Positions 1 to 12,589 of a stretch of 64,000 bases of DNA are shown one piece after another (position 1 is the first letter of the stretch; the number at the start of each line of letters is the position of its first letter). The stretch comes from Scylla paramamosain (taxonomy: Eukaryota > Arthropoda > Malacostraca > Decapoda > Portunidae), in NCBI RefSeq assembly GCF_035594125.1, contig NC_087191.1, positions 4,717,967 through 4,781,966 on the forward strand, written 5' to 3'. The notes beneath the pieces are model-generated. The model was given only the letters and a program-made list of their open reading frames with translations, did no database searches and was not told where the DNA came from. The position numbers were made by a program, and so were the translations under genes.

Positions 1-1927
1 ATTAAGAGCAGACCAAGAGCCCAGCTGTTTCTTTACCAAATCGGGGAACAGAAGCACATCGAGCTTGCCGCGAGAGAAGAAGAACGTTTCTCCACAGACA
101 CGCACTCGGACTGACGACAACAACAACATACGAAAGGCAATTACAGGTTTCAGCCCCGGGACACGCCGCCGGTACACGGTGGCGGAAAACGCCGCCAGAT
201 GACATTAGAAGTCACCGTGATCAAAACACTCCCATCAGGCCTCAGCGGGATAGTAGCGTTGAAATACGAGATTGGAAGATGAAACCACCTTAGAAGGCTG
301 GAGATTCCTGAAGAAGATACTATCAACGTAGAACGTCCTATAGGACTGGACGCCCCGCAAATTGACACCACTCGAGGTCCGAAAAGGAGCAGAGTGTGCG
401 CCATTTGCTGTTCGGTACCACTTCGAAAAGATCGTCAATGGACCTATAGGCTTCAGTTGCCTAGAAGCCATCACTGCCTACACTGATGCAAGAATGGTAA
501 CAGCCCACGAATGCTCAGCGATGTCTCTAGTACAAAAACTCTGGGAGGGCGAAAACACATGGCATTCAGAGGGTGAAGACTCAGCGATGTCACTGGAGGA
601 CAGAAGAGTGTTGCAAATGTGGACGTACAACATCAGAACGGTAGCAGGCCATTACGATTTAACAATACCATTTCAGGATGAGGAACCGGGTATGCCAAAC
701 AACACCGAGATGGTGCAGAAACGTTTGAAGAGACTGAAACGACACCTCGCTAGGGATCCGGCTCAGACAACGACATGCAGGAGGGATAGAACAACTGATG
801 TTAAAGGATTATGCCGAGTCGGTGCCAGCGCCTGAAAGTGAAGGACCGCGAGGAGTAACCTGGTATCTGCCTCACCACCCGGTCCTGAACCCAAACAAAC
901 CCGATAAGTGAGGGATGTGTTTGATTGCGCCACGAAGTACAACCACGCTTCTCTCAATGAGTGAATGATATGCAGGAACCCTACCTGAATAACAAACTGG
1001 TGGGTGTCCTGCACTTCTGAAGTGAACGAATTGCTGTGATGGTTGATGTGGAGGCAATGTTATATTAAGTTGGCATGCCTCCACCACACAAAGACGCCTT
1101 AAGATTCCTTTGATGGGAAGATAGTGACTTAAGGAAGGTACCTCGCGTCTACCGAATGATGGTACATCTCTTCGTGCAGTGCTGCTTACGGACTGCAAAA
1201 AATTTTGACTGAATGTGAGGACGAATATGACATGGCCAGTAAAAGGGCGAAGAGGAGCTTTTATGTGGACGACTTAATACGTTAGGTACTCTCCACCGAA
1301 GGGACGTCCAGATTTACTCACGATCTTCGATAAATGGTCGCAAACAGAGGATTTCGTCTAACAAAATGGGTTAGTAACCATAAGGACATTGTGCAATCCG
1401 TCCTGGTAGAAAAGAGAGACACAGGAATAAAGAAGGAAGGTTAAAGTAAGGACGCATTTCCTACAGAACGGGCCCTGGGAATGTTATGGGATCTGGAAAA
1501 GGATCAACTATCTGTATGAGTTCAAGTGCAGCAAAACCTGATGACAAAGAGGAGACTACTGGGGGTGGTCAGTTCCATGTATCACCCTCTTGGACTGGTC
1601 AGTCCTATAACGATCAAGGCGAAGATGATTTTTCAGGATGAGTGCAGTCGAAAGGATGCTCCCCTCCTGACAAATCACCGCAGATCTTGGCTAGAGGAGT
1701 TACCAAGACTGATGGCCTTTCAAGTTCATGGCAGGCGCAAATGGGGAAAGCTACTGTTATATAATGTGTGGCAAAGCAAAGCTAGCTCCCTTGAAACAGC
1801 TCACTATACCCAGTCTCGAGGTCACCGCCGCAGTTCTCGCGGTGAAACCCGAACAGCTGAAGGAACAGCTGGACGTCCCTCTAGAAAATTCAGTATTCTG
1901 GACAGATAGCACTATAGTGCTACAGTA
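1..1927 (+). pseudogene. BEL/Pao LTR retrotransposon pol, RT to RNase H, decayed
   Basis: Fragments in shifting frames read as BEL/Pao pol. About 560-740 has the Pao-type GHY..IPF and PNN..M..RLKRLKR segments that precede the RT palm. About 1,530-1,700 has the connection region (SSMYHPLGLVSPITIKAKM), and about 1,780-1,925 has the RNase H start (APLKQLTIPSLEVTAA and FWTDSTIVLQYI). Stops and frameshifts separate these blocks, so it cannot encode a working enzyme. The sequence stops abruptly inside RNase H where a LINE-A tail begins. The integrase end of apparently the same element resumes at 2,986. The 5' part lies outside the window. Confidence 0.8.
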
Positions 1928-2112
1928 CATAACTCCCTGCCTGCTTCTGTATTTCCACCTTCCTATGACTTGAATTCCTTCAAGAGGGAGGTTTCAAGAC
2001 ACTTATTCATCAATTTTTGACCACTGCTTTGACCCTTTTATGGGACTGGCATTTCAGTGGGCATATTTTTTTATTGGATTTTTGTTGCCCTTGGCCAGTG
2101 TCCCCCCTTTTT
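1928..2112 (+). mobile_element. LINE-A 3' end fragment
   Basis: Matches the last codons of the LINE-A reverse transcriptase ORF (SYDLNSFKREVSRHLFINF) and the 3' UTR seen in every LINE-A copy here (TTTTGACCACTGCTTTGACC, then CCCTTGGCCAGTGTCC). It is severely 5' truncated. It abuts a second LINE-A copy in opposite orientation, so the two tails form an inverted repeat. Confidence 0.85.
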
Positions 2113-2985
2113 TTTTTTTAAGTAGGAGGGATACTGGCCAAGGGCAAAAAAAAATCCAATAAAAAATATGCCCACTGAAAGGCCAGTCCCATAAAAGGGT
2201 CAAAGCAGTGGTCAAAAATTGATGAATAAGTGTCTTGAAACCTCCCTCTTGAAGGAATTCAAGTCATAGGAAGGTGGAAATACAGAAGCAGGCAGGGAGT
2301 TGCAGAGTTTACCAGAGAAAGGGATGAATGACTGAGAATACTGGTTAACTCTTGCGTTAGAGAGGTGGACAGAATAGGGGTGAGAGAAAGAAGAAAGTCT
2401 TGTGCAGCGAGGCCGCGGAAGGAGGGGAGGCATGCAGTTACCAAGATCAGAAGAGCAGTTAGCATGAAAATAGCGGTAGGAGACAGCTAGAGATGCAACA
2501 TTGTGGCGATGAGAGAGAGGCTGAAGACAGTCAGTTAGAGGAGAGGAGTTGATGAGACGAAAAGCTTTTGATTCCACCCTGTCTAGAAAAGCAGTATGAG
2601 TGGAACCCCCCAGACATGTGAAGCATACTCCATACATGGACGGATAAGGCCCTTGTACAGAGTTAGCAGCTGAGGGGGTGAGAAAAACTGGCGGAGACGT
2701 CTCAGAACGCCAAACTTCATGGAAGCTGTTTTAGCTAGAGATGAGATGTGAAGTTTCCAGTTCATATTATAAGTAAAGAATAGACCGAGGATGTTCAGTG
2801 TAGAAGAGGGGGACAGTTGAGTGTCACTGAAGAAGAGAGGATAGTTGTCTGGAAGGTTGTGTCGAGTTGATAGATGGAGGAATTGAGTTTTTGAGGCATT
2901 GAACAATTCCAAGTTTGCTCTGCCCCAATCAGAAATTTTAGAAAGATCATAGGTCAAGCGTTCTGTGGCTTCATCTGCTGGACGA
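2113..2985 (-). mobile_element. LINE-A, 5'-truncated, RT C-terminal half
   Basis: Minus-strand LINE-A copy starting with the poly(A) tail (T-run at 2,109-2,120 on plus). It covers the 3' UTR and the C-terminal part of the RT ORF, with blocks such as [37 protein letters not shown] and GKLCNSLPASVFPPSYDL. The reading frame has at least one break near 2,590-2,630. It is 5' truncated at about 2,985, where BEL/Pao sequence resumes. Confidence 0.88.
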
Positions 2986-3613
2986 TGAAAGATTATATAC
3001 ACTTTTCTGTGAGGAGAAGGCCATTGTAAACAGCAGACCGTTAACTCTATTGTCAAACGAACTAAATGATCTATAGGCACTGACTCCAACACACCTGATA
3101 CACTGTGGGGATACTCATGAAACTCTTACTGATGACAGTGAATTGCATATGAGAGAAAATGCAATCACAGTCCGCAGGCGGTGGAGGCACACTCTGTACC
3201 TGGCTAACCTATTCTGGAAACACTGGTTACGTGAATACGTACCATTGCTTCGCCAATGAAAACGAGATCTGATGCCGCGTCGGAACTTCAAATAAGGAGA
3301 TCTCATTATTGTTACCGATGAAATTCTGCCTTGGAGACTATGAAGGTTAGCGGGGATCATAGACACAAAGGCTAGCGATGACGGCTTAGCAGGCAACAGT
3401 TCAAACTGATATGGAACCGATCAAGCGCCCCTCTAACAAACTCTGTTTCCTGGAGCTCTCATATGACTAGATGGATACAACATCAAGTAAGGAAGCCCAT
3501 TCTTTCCTGCATGTTGTGACCAGAGATATTTTCCCCTGCCTTGGAGGCACGTGAAGGCAGACACACGTGCCACCAACACAGCAATGTTGGTCAAAACTGC
3601 CCATAGGGGGGAG
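2986..3613 (+). pseudogene. BEL/Pao integrase C-terminus and polypurine tract
   Basis: Translation gives the Pao integrase C-terminal region: a NSRPLT block, ALTPTHLIH, then RWRHTLYLANLFWKHWLREY and a decayed GDLIIVTDE block. Several in-frame stops are present. A purine tract (AGGGGGGAG, 3,605-3,613) follows and immediately precedes a TGTTACC LTR start. The integrase catalytic core expected between the RNase H at 1,925 and this point is missing, so part of the element was deleted around the LINE-A insertions. Confidence 0.72.
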
Positions 3614-3853
3614 TGTTACCGCTTGCGGGAGAGGAAGTGAAGGAGTAAAGATGAGAAGGTAGAGAAGGTGGGAGAGTGAGTCATTAGGGTGGAGATGACA
3701 ATGTTTACACTAAAAGATGCTGATCTATGGGATAGGGCCATAATGAAACCCTTGTGATGGGCGGTTGTGGTGCTCGCAACATTCCCTGAAGGCAGAAGGG
3801 TGATCGCCACCGCCACAAACAGACCTGCGTTCTACGCCCGTCGCCCACGCACA
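3614..3853 (+). mobile_element. BEL/Pao 3' LTR, interrupted
   Basis: Begins TGTTACCGCTTGCGG directly after the polypurine tract, as expected for a 3' LTR. About 240 bp are visible before the poly(T) of a minus-strand LINE-A interrupts it. The remainder and the partner LTR are not seen in the window. Confidence 0.6.
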
Positions 3854-6010
3854 TTTTTTTTTTTTTTTATGTAGGAAGGGCACTGGCCAAGGGCAACAAA
3901 AATCTAATAAAAAAATGCCCACTGAAATGCCAGTCTCATAAAAGGGTCAAAGCAGTGGTCAAAAATTGATGAATAAGTGTCTTGAAATCTCCCTCTTCAA
4001 GGAATTCAAGTCATAGGAAGGTAGAAATACAGAAGCAGGCAGGGACTTCCAGAGTTTACCAGAGAAAGGGATGAATAATTCAGAATACTGGTTAACTCTT
4101 GCGTTAGAGAGGTGGACAGAATAGGGGTGAGAGAAAGAAGAAAGTCTTGTGCAGCGAGGGCGCGGAAGGAGGGGAGGCATGCAGTTAGCAAGATCAAAAG
4201 AGAAGTTAGCATGAAAAATAGCGGTAGAAGACAGCTAGATATGCAACATTGCGGCAGTGAGAGAGAGGCTGAAGACAGTCAGTTAGAGGAAAGGAGTTGA
4301 TGAGACGAAAAGCTTTTGATTCCACCCTGTCTAGAAGAGCAGTATGAGTGGAACCCCCCCAGACATGTGAAGCATACTCCATACATGGACGGATAAGGCC
4401 CTTGTACAGAGTTAGCAGCTGGGGGGGTGAGAAAAACTGGCGGAGACGTCTCAGAACACCTAACTTCATAGAAGCTGTTTTAGCTAGAGATGAGATGTGA
4501 AGTTTCCAGTTCAGATTATAAGTAAAGGACAGACCGAGGATGTTCAGTGTAGAAGAGGGGGACAGTTGAGTGTCATTGAAGAAGAGGGGATGGTTGTCTG
4601 GAAGGTTGTGTCGAGTTGATAGATGGAGGAATTGAGTTTTTGAGACATTGAACAATACCAAGTTTGCTCTGCCCCAGAAAGAAAGATCAGAAGTCAGGCG
4701 TTCTGTGGCTTCCCTGCGTGATATGTTTACCTCCTGAAGGGTTGGACGTCTATGAAAAGACGTGGAAAAGTGCAGGGTGGTATCATCAGCGTAGGAGTGG
4801 ATAGGACAAGAAGTTTGGTTTAGAAGATCATTAATGAATAATAAGAAGAGAGTGGGTGACAGGACAGAACCCTGAGGAACACCACTGTTAATAGATTTAG
4901 GAGAAGAACAGTGACCGTCTATCGCAGCAGCAATAGAACGGTCAGAAAGGAAACTTGAGATGAAGTTACAGAGAGAGAAGGATAGAAACCGTAGGAGGGT
5001 AGTTTGGAAATCAAAGTTTTGTGCCAGACTCTATCAAAAGCTTTTGATATGTCCAAGGCAACAGCAAAAGTTTCACCAAAATCTCTAAAAGAGGATGACC
5101 AAGACTCAGTAAGGAAAGCCAGAAGATCACCAGTAGAGCGGCCTTGATGGAACCCATACTGACGATCAGATAGAAGGTTGTGAAGTGATAGATGTTTAAG
5201 AATCTTCCTGTTGAGGATAGATTAAAAAACTTTAGATAGGCAGGAAATTAAAGCAATAGGATGGTAGTTTGGGGGATTAGAACGGTCACCCTTTTTAGGA
5301 ACAGGTTGAATGTAGGCAAACTTCCAGCAAGAAGGAAAGTTAGATGTTGACAGACAGAGCTGAAAGAGTTTGACTAGGCAAGGTGCAAGCACGGAGGCAC
5401 AGTTTCGGAGAACAATAGGAGGGACCCCATCAGGTCCATAAGCCTTCCGAGGGTTTAGGCCAGCGAGGGCATGGAAAACATCATTGCGAAGAATTTTAAT
5501 ACGTGGCATGAAGTAGTCAGAGGGTGGAGGAGAGGGAGGAACAAGCCCAGAATCGTCCAAGGTAGAGTTTTTAGCAAAGGTTTGAGCAAAGAGTTCAGCT
5601 TTAGAAATAGATGTGATAGCAGTGGTGCCATCTGGTTGAAATAGAGGAGGGAAAGAAGAAGAAGCAAAGTTATTGGAGATGTTTTTGGCTAGATGCCAGA
5701 AATCACGAGGGGAGATAGATCTTGAAAGGTTTTGACATTTTCTGTTAATGAAGGAGTTTTTGGCTAGTTGGAGAACAGACTTGGCATGGTTCCGGGCAGA
5801 AATATAAAGTGCATGAGATTCTGGTGATGGAAGGCTTCAGTACCTTTTGTGGGCCACCTCTCTATCATGTATAGCACGAGAACAAGCTGTGTTAAACCAA
5901 GGTTTAGAAGGTTTAGGACGAGAAAAAGAGTAAGGAATGTATGCCTCCATGCCAGACACTATCACCTCTGTTATGCGCTCAGCACACAATACGTAAGTGT
6001 ACAACAGAGA
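3854..6010 (-). mobile_element. LINE-A, long copy (RT and part of the EN-RT linker)
   Basis: The longest minus-strand copy in the left part. From its tail leftmost it covers the 3' UTR, the RT C-terminus (4,206-4,661), the palm region including the [13 protein letters not shown] catalytic block (about 4,760-4,810), and fingers with [19 protein letters not shown] (about 5,230-5,300). The linker follows (MDDSGLVPPSPPPSDYF, and SRPKPSKPWFNTACSRAIHD at about 5,870-5,940). Frames are broken in several places. The family is an APE-type non-LTR retrotransposon with a jockey/CR1-like RT; I cannot fix the clade. Confidence 0.87.
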
Positions 6011-6250
6011 AAATGTGCAGCAGATAGGGCGTAATGTCATTTGTAATGAGTAGATGAAACTGATGATACAGGCGTGATGGTAAAACAAAACATTATGTTT
6101 ATGTTGTTCAGTGTGTGTTTTAAGTGTTTTACTCGTATATGATTACAGGCTTGATCAGACTCAGAACAAACTGTACTGTGTACAGCGTTGGGATTCATTA
6201 CACCTGTTACACAGAGCGAGGCCATCAGGCCGCCACACTTATTCTCTCCC
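6011..6250. other. Unrecognised spacer between LINE-A copies
   Basis: About 240 bp between oppositely oriented LINE-A copies (left copy minus, right copy plus). I see no gene, tandem repeat or known element. It may be target DNA or LINE 5' UTR. Confidence 0.4.
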
Positions 6251-8800
6251 CTTTTTCGGAGATATCCATTCTTAGAGACTTCAATGTTCACCACCAGTTT
6301 TGGCTTTCCTCTCCGTTTCACTGACCATCCAGGTGAACTATCCCTTAATTTTGCTATCCTCCACGACCTAGAGCAACTGGTGCAACACCCTACACGTATT
6401 CCTGACCCAAAATTCTTGACTTTTTTCCTAACCTCTAATCCTTTTGCTTTTGCTGTCAGCCTGTCTTCTCTGCTGAGCTCCTCTGATCATAATCTTATAT
6501 TATCTGTATCTCGTCCCATCTCTCCAATTCCTCCTCAGGATCCCCAAGGCGGAGGTGCCTCTGGCATTTTGCCTCTTCTAATTGGGGGGACCTGAGGAGG
6601 TATTAAGCTAGTTTTCCTTGGAATTATTACTGTTTCCCTGTCAGAGGCCCGTTTCTGTGTGTTAAGTGCATAATGGAGGTCATAGTGTATGGCATGGAGG
6701 CGTACATTCCTCACTCTTCTTCTTGACCTAAACCTTCCAAACCTTGGTTTAACAGCCTGTTCTCGTGCTATACATGATAGAGGTAGCCAACAAAAGATAC
6801 TTGAGCCTTCCATCACCAGAATCTCATGTGCTTTATATTTCTGCCCGAAACCATGCCCAGTCTGATCTCCAATTAGAGAAAAACTCCTTCATTATTAGAG
6901 TGTCAAAGTCTTTCAAGATCCAACTCCCGTCGTGACTTATGGCACCTAGCCAAAAACATCTCCAATAAATTTGCCTCTCCTTTCCCTCCTTGATTTCAAC
7001 CAGATGGCACCACTGCTACCACATCTATCTCTAAAGTTGAACGCTTCGCTCATACCTTTGCTAAAAGCTCAACCTTGGATGATTCAATGCTTCTTCCTTC
7101 CTTTTCTTCACCCTCTGACTACTTCATGCTACCTATTAAAAATTCTTCACAATGATGTTTTCCATGGCTTCGCTGGTCTGCACCCTTGGAAGGCATATGG
7201 ACCTGATGGGGTCCTTCCTATTGTTCTCCAAACCGGCGCCTCCGTGCTTGCACCTTGCCTATTCAGACACTTTCAACTCTGTCTGTCAACATCTACCTTT
7301 CCTTCTTGCTGGAAGTTTGCCTACATTCAGCTTGTTCCTAAAAAGGGTGACCGTTCTAATCCCTCAAACAACCATCTTATTGCTTTTATTTTCTGTCTAT
7401 CTAAAGTTTTTTTAATCTATCCTCAACAGGAAGATTATTAAACATGTATCACTTCACAACCTTCTATTTGATAGCCAGTATGGGTTCCGCCAAGGCCGCT
7501 CTAGTGGTGATCTTCTGGCTTTCCTTACTGAGTCTTGGTCATCTTCTTTTAGAGATTTTGGTGAAACTTTCGTTGTTCCCTTAGACATATCAAAAGCTTT
7601 CAATATTCTAGAACAAAGCTTTGATCTCAAACTACCCTCGTACGGCTTCTATCCTTCTCTCAGTAACTTCATCTCATGCTTCAATTCTGACCGTTCTAAT
7701 GCTGCTGTGATAAACGGTCACTGTTCTTCTCATACATCTATTAACAGTAGTGTTCGTCAGGGTTCTGTCTTGTCAACCACTTTCTTCCTATTATTCATCA
7801 ATGATCTTCTAAACCAAACGTTTTGTCCTATCTATTCCTACACTGATGATACCACTCTGCAATTTTCCACGTCTTTTCGTTGACGTCCAAGCCTCCAGGA
7901 AGTAAACAGTTCATGCAGGGAAGCCACATAACGCCATGATTTCTGATCTCTCTAAAATTTCTGATTGGGGCAGAGGAAACTTAGTATTGTTCAATACCTC
8001 AAAAACTCAATTCCTCCATCTATGAACTCGACACAACCTTTCAGGTAACTATCCCCTCTCTTTCTTGACACTCAACTGTCCCCCTCTTCTACACTGAACA
8101 TCCTCGGTGTGTCCTTTACTTATAATCTAGACTGGAAGCTTCACATCTCATCTCTAGCTAAAACGGCTTCCATAAAGTTAAGTGTTTTTGAGTCGTCTCC
8201 GCCCGTTTTTCTCATCCACCAGCCACTAACTCTGCACAGGGACCTTATCCGTCCAGGTATGGAGTATGCTTGTCATGTATGGGGAGAGGGTGAGGGTTCA
8301 TTCATACCGCTCTTTTAGACAGGGAGGAATCAAAACCTTTTCGTTTTATAAATTTCTCTCTTCTAACTGACTGTCTTCAGCCTCTTTCTCATCGTCGCAA
8401 TGTTGCATGCCTTACTATCTTCTACCGCTATTTAATGCCAACTGCTCTTCTAATCTTGCTAACTGCAGGCCTCTCCTCCTCCCGCGCCCTCGCTGCACAA
8501 GACTTTCTTCTTTCTCTCACCCATTTTCTGTCCATCTCTCTAATACAAGATTTAACCAGTATTCTCAATCATTCATCCCTTTCTCTGGTAAACTCTGGAA
8601 CTCCGTTTCTGTTTCCGTATTTCCTTCTCCCTGTGACTTGAACTCTTTCAAGAGGGAGGTTTCAATACACTTATCCTGTAATCTTTTACTGCAGCTTTTG
8701 CTTCTGTTCGAGGACCGGCACAAGAGTGGACTTTTTTTTTTTTTTTTTTTATTATTACAGTTGTGTTGCTCTTGGCCAGTGCCACTCCCTTATAAAAGAA
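6251..8800 (+). mobile_element. LINE-A, plus strand, endonuclease end to poly(A), decayed
   Basis: Starts in the APE endonuclease (FNVHHQFWL, then [13 protein letters not shown]). It runs through the linker and the RT ([13 protein letters not shown] at about 7,185; a mutated palm block at 7,840-7,860) to the C-terminus (VHLSNTRFNQYSQSFIPFSGKL) and the LINE-A 3' UTR motif CTTGGCCAGTGCC, ending in an A-rich tail near 8,800. Many substitutions, stops and frameshifts make it an older copy than those at 3.9-6.0 or 56.5-58.1 kb. Confidence 0.87.
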
Positions 8801-8831
8801 AAAAAATTCTTAAAACGAGGAATTCGAGCCG

Positions 8832-9207
<376 letters not shown>

Positions 9208-9479
9208 TGAAATAATTCTATAAAATTACATCAGCTTATCGACCAGATATAAAGACACAACAGCCTCAAGATAAGGTGAGGGATTCCCGCCAAATGAAAC
9301 GAAGTACTTCTTTAATTGTACTTATAACATTGGAGCGCCCTACCTTCCAATGTCAATAGCGCAAAAATTATATCTTTCGAAGGCAAATTTTGTCTCCAAT
9401 CTACAACTGAGATTCTCTTTACTATTGTAATAAATAAATAAATAAATAATTAAAGATAAAAAAAATAATAATAATTGTC
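9208..9479. other. AT-rich spacer, no gene seen
   Basis: Contains a short AATA run (about 9,428-9,448) and otherwise unrecognised single-copy-looking sequence. It lies upstream of the ionotropic-receptor exons and could be intron of that gene. Confidence 0.4.
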
Positions 9480-10130
9480 AGTTCTTTAAGAACAATCTAA
9501 ATATAGGCAAACTTTGAGCAGGAAGGAAAGGTCCATGTTGACAGAACTGAAAGAGCTTGACCAAGCAAGGAAGGTGCTGGAAGCACAGTTACAGAGAACA
9601 ACAGAAGGGACCACATTAGGTTCATAAGCTATAAGAACGGGGGACATGGAAAACATCATGATGAACTCTCTTAATAGTCGGATGGAAGAGCAGAGGGAGG
9701 AACGAGCCTTGAATTACATCATACAGTGTTGAATTTTTACCAAAGTTTTGAGCGAAAAGTTCAACTTTAAAGTAAAAGAGATGGCAATGATATGATTAAG
9801 TTGAAGGTGAGGAGAGAAAAGTGAAGAAAAATGCTGAAAGTTGCTGAAAATTGCTGAAATTTTTTTTTGGCTAGGTGTCCGAAGTCAAAGGGGGAAGTTT
9901 GATACAGAAAGATTTTGACATTTTTTTTTTTTTTTTTTTTTAGCTGGTTGTCTTCTTGACAGAAATTTAAAGCACATTCGACTCAGGAGATGACAAGCTC
10001 AGATAGCATTTGTGAGCCACTTTCAATCATATATAGCACGAGAACAAGCCGAATTAAACCAAGGTTTAGAACGAAAAATTGCTCTACATTTGCCATGTCT
10101 GGTATGTAGCCTACTCAGCACAGAAAGATA
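9480..10130 (-). mobile_element. LINE-A, very old diverged copy
   Basis: Minus-strand sequence follows the LINE-A RT fingers and linker order (GGCAAACTTTGAGCAGGAAGG, then ACATTAGGTTCATAAGC, then AGCACGAGAACAAGCC), with heavy divergence and a T-run inside. No frame survives. It is the most diverged copy of the family here. Confidence 0.7.
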
Positions 10131-10228
10131 TGTCCCTAACAGGAAAGCAGTAGTCATCCCTTGGAAAATCAGATCAGTTGCTTCTCAGGTTCCCGTAATG
10201 CTAAACGATTTGTGATTCTTGTCTGCAG

Positions 10229-10690
10229 AAAAGGCACTCCCTTTCTGTCCCGCTTCTCCAAGACTATCCAGAGGTTCCTGGATGCTGGGCTGGTGACGCA
10301 ATGGATGGACAATGTCATCAAGACACATGTTTGGCTGAAGCAACAAGAGAGAAAGGCGTCTAATAATAATGCCGTGTTGCCGTTAGCCATAGTTCCGGTA
10401 TATTGCATTATGGATATATTTATAGTCGTATTTATGTAAACATCCACTTATACTCGTGTCTGCATTATGTATATATTTATATTTATGTAAACATGCCTTT
10501 TACTCATGTCTGTACATATCTGCATATATCTACATTTCACTTTCTGATATGTTCTGGGTGCCAGCAGAGTAAGGAAGGACAAGAAGTGCTGGGACTGCTA
10601 CACTTGCAAGGCACGTTCTATATACTCGCCCTGGGCTCGACAGTAGCATCCCTCGCCTTCCTTGCCGAGCACCTGCTGCATCACTGCTAA
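10229..10690 (+). CDS. Ionotropic receptor (iGluR-like), last two exons
   Basis: Two exons read as the C-terminal end of an ionotropic glutamate receptor/IR. The first (10,229 to about 10,397) follows an acceptor (TTGTCTGCAG) and encodes KGTPFLSRFSKTIQRFLDAG and LVTQWMDNVI, the end of the ligand-binding S2 domain. The second (10,568-10,690) follows a CCAGCAG acceptor and encodes LLHLQGTFYILALGSTVA, the last transmembrane helix, followed by a stop. A phase-0 donor at GTATAT (10,398) keeps the frame between them. Earlier exons (N-terminal domain, S1, pore, TM1-3) are not in view, probably upstream beyond the transposons. IRs are ligand-gated cation channels of sensory neurons in arthropods. The exact subtype cannot be assigned from about 97 residues. 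Confidence 0.72.
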
Positions 10691-11379
10691 TTAAAGGACT
10701 CTTGAAGTATAACGATATTTATTCATCTTTTCATTTTACATTGGCATATTTGTTAACCAAAATTCATATCGCTTCAATGTATCAAGCCCTTGCTTTCCCA
10801 GATTAATAGTAACAGTTTTGCATGCTCAACATCATGACTTGTCTGGTGACCACAAGCAAGAATTTACAAATATAATACAACTGCTGAAATCATGCAATGT
10901 AAGTAACAAGTTACAATGCACAAGATTATTTTACAATGCAAAGATTATTTTATTTATCCTCATATAATGTGCATGAAGAAAAGAAAAATATACAAAAAGA
11001 AAAACAAAAGTATGCTAGGAAATTAATCCCAGAGAAGGAAAATAAGTTCGAATGTGCCTTCCATCTCAAAAAAAAAAAAAATCGTTTCCGTTATATCTAT
11101 ATCTGGAATCATAACATTTTTGTATTAAAATTGTCAAATATTTATATAAAAATAAAATCACTCAAAATCACTCTGCATTTAGCCCAAAAAAATATATCTA
11201 ATACTGAATGATTCTCGATATGTTCCTACTGTCCTTTTTATCATTGTCCTTATTCCCAGTGATTATTTGCGTGTTTCTTTGTAAACGTGTCTTCTATGAT
11301 CCGCCGTGATTCCTGGAAGGCTTATCGTTTTGTTTAGTGAGCGTCTCCTCTGTCGTTCTCCTAAACTATATTTCTGCCT
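10691..11379. other. AT-rich 3' flank of the receptor, no gene seen
   Basis: About 690 bp of AT-rich DNA. The open frame at 10,936-11,211 is lysine/asparagine-rich, crosses an A-run and shows no protein family signature, so I do not call it. Confidence 0.5.
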
Positions 11380-11671
11380 CGTGCACTTCCTGGTCGAACG
11401 TTTCCGACTTTATTAGCATCTAGCTTGCCTTCTTGAAGGACGTTTGACTATACTGAATATGTTCCCTAAGACGGGTGACTGCTGTAATCCTTTAAGTTCT
11501 TGATACATTGTTTTGATTTCGTGTCTTTATTTTTTCCCCATACACTGTATCTGATAGTCAGTATGGAATGTGTAAAAGACGATCCCCTGGTCATCTATTT
11601 ACGATTTATTTTCTGGTAAATCTTGTTATCTCAGTTAGAAGCTTTTGATAGTGTAAATCTTTCATTTATAA

Positions 11672-11769
<98 letters not shown>

Positions 11770-11960
11770 CGGTCTCTATTCACTTCTCTACATATTTTTT
11801 TTTTCTGGTTATTGAGTTATTCAATGGTAAACGGCCACTGGTGTTATGGTGAATGCGACTCAAACGAAGTTGTCAACGCTGTACTCCTCATAGAGTAGTT
11901 TTATCTCTCTCTCTGGTTCTGTTTAATGAGATTTAGTTCAGTAAGAACTGTGTGGAAACA
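11380..11960 (+). mobile_element. LINE-A, old diverged copy split by a (TC)n expansion
   Basis: Follows the LINE-A RT order (CCTTCTTGAAGGACGTTTG, GTTCCCTAAGACGGGTGAC, TAGTCAGTATGGAATG, AGAAGCTTTTGATAGTGTAA, GGTAAACGGCCACTG) with many changes. The native TTCTCTC segment has expanded into a pure microsatellite inside it. Confidence 0.68.
11673..11766. repeat. (TC)n microsatellite
   Basis: Uninterrupted CT dinucleotides for about 94 bp, apparently grown from the CT-rich segment of the surrounding LINE-A copy. Confidence 0.95.
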
Positions 11961-12589
11961 CCAAGTCACTAGAGTTTCTGAGTAGTTACAAGATTTATGC
12001 ACGCCCATGCTCAATGCCTAGACTGTCAACTGAACACACTCAAGCGTTTAAATGACCAGATAAGGCGTTTCCAGTAGCACTCTGCAACCCCTAACGCTTT
12101 TTGCCCTAAACCCTAAAGCCTCGGGGAGTCGTTAGGGTTTCCGGGAGGACAAACCCAAACACTCGCTCTGATTGGCTGAAAGGTGTTGCCACTCCTTTAT
12201 TATTAAAAATGACGATTCTGAGGCACGTAAGAACATGATAATTTTTATATATAAAAAGGTCAAAGTAGTAACCTGTTCCTGATACTGGAATTCAGAAAAA
12301 AAAAAACTGTCTATAGGGCCTGAATTAAGAGTTGTATCGTCTCGGGATATCTGGAGGCTGTTCAGACCATGGTCTACTGAGCGATGTCTGTGGCGGTTCA
12401 TGTGACTGTGACTTCGAATTTCTAGTTATGGGAAATTGTTGTAGTTTACGCATTATTTTCGTAGGATACTAAATGAAATATAAGGATGACTAGATATCTT
12501 TACCGTCCTTTGCTATTGACATATGTATAGTAACAGAACTGTCGAGATATGAAGTTTATTTTTAAATGCTGCGGCTATAAGATGAACAC

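Noticed and set aside
10936..11211. 91-residue Lys/Asn-rich ORF
   Set aside because: AT-rich, crosses an A-run, no family resemblance and no splice or regulatory support.
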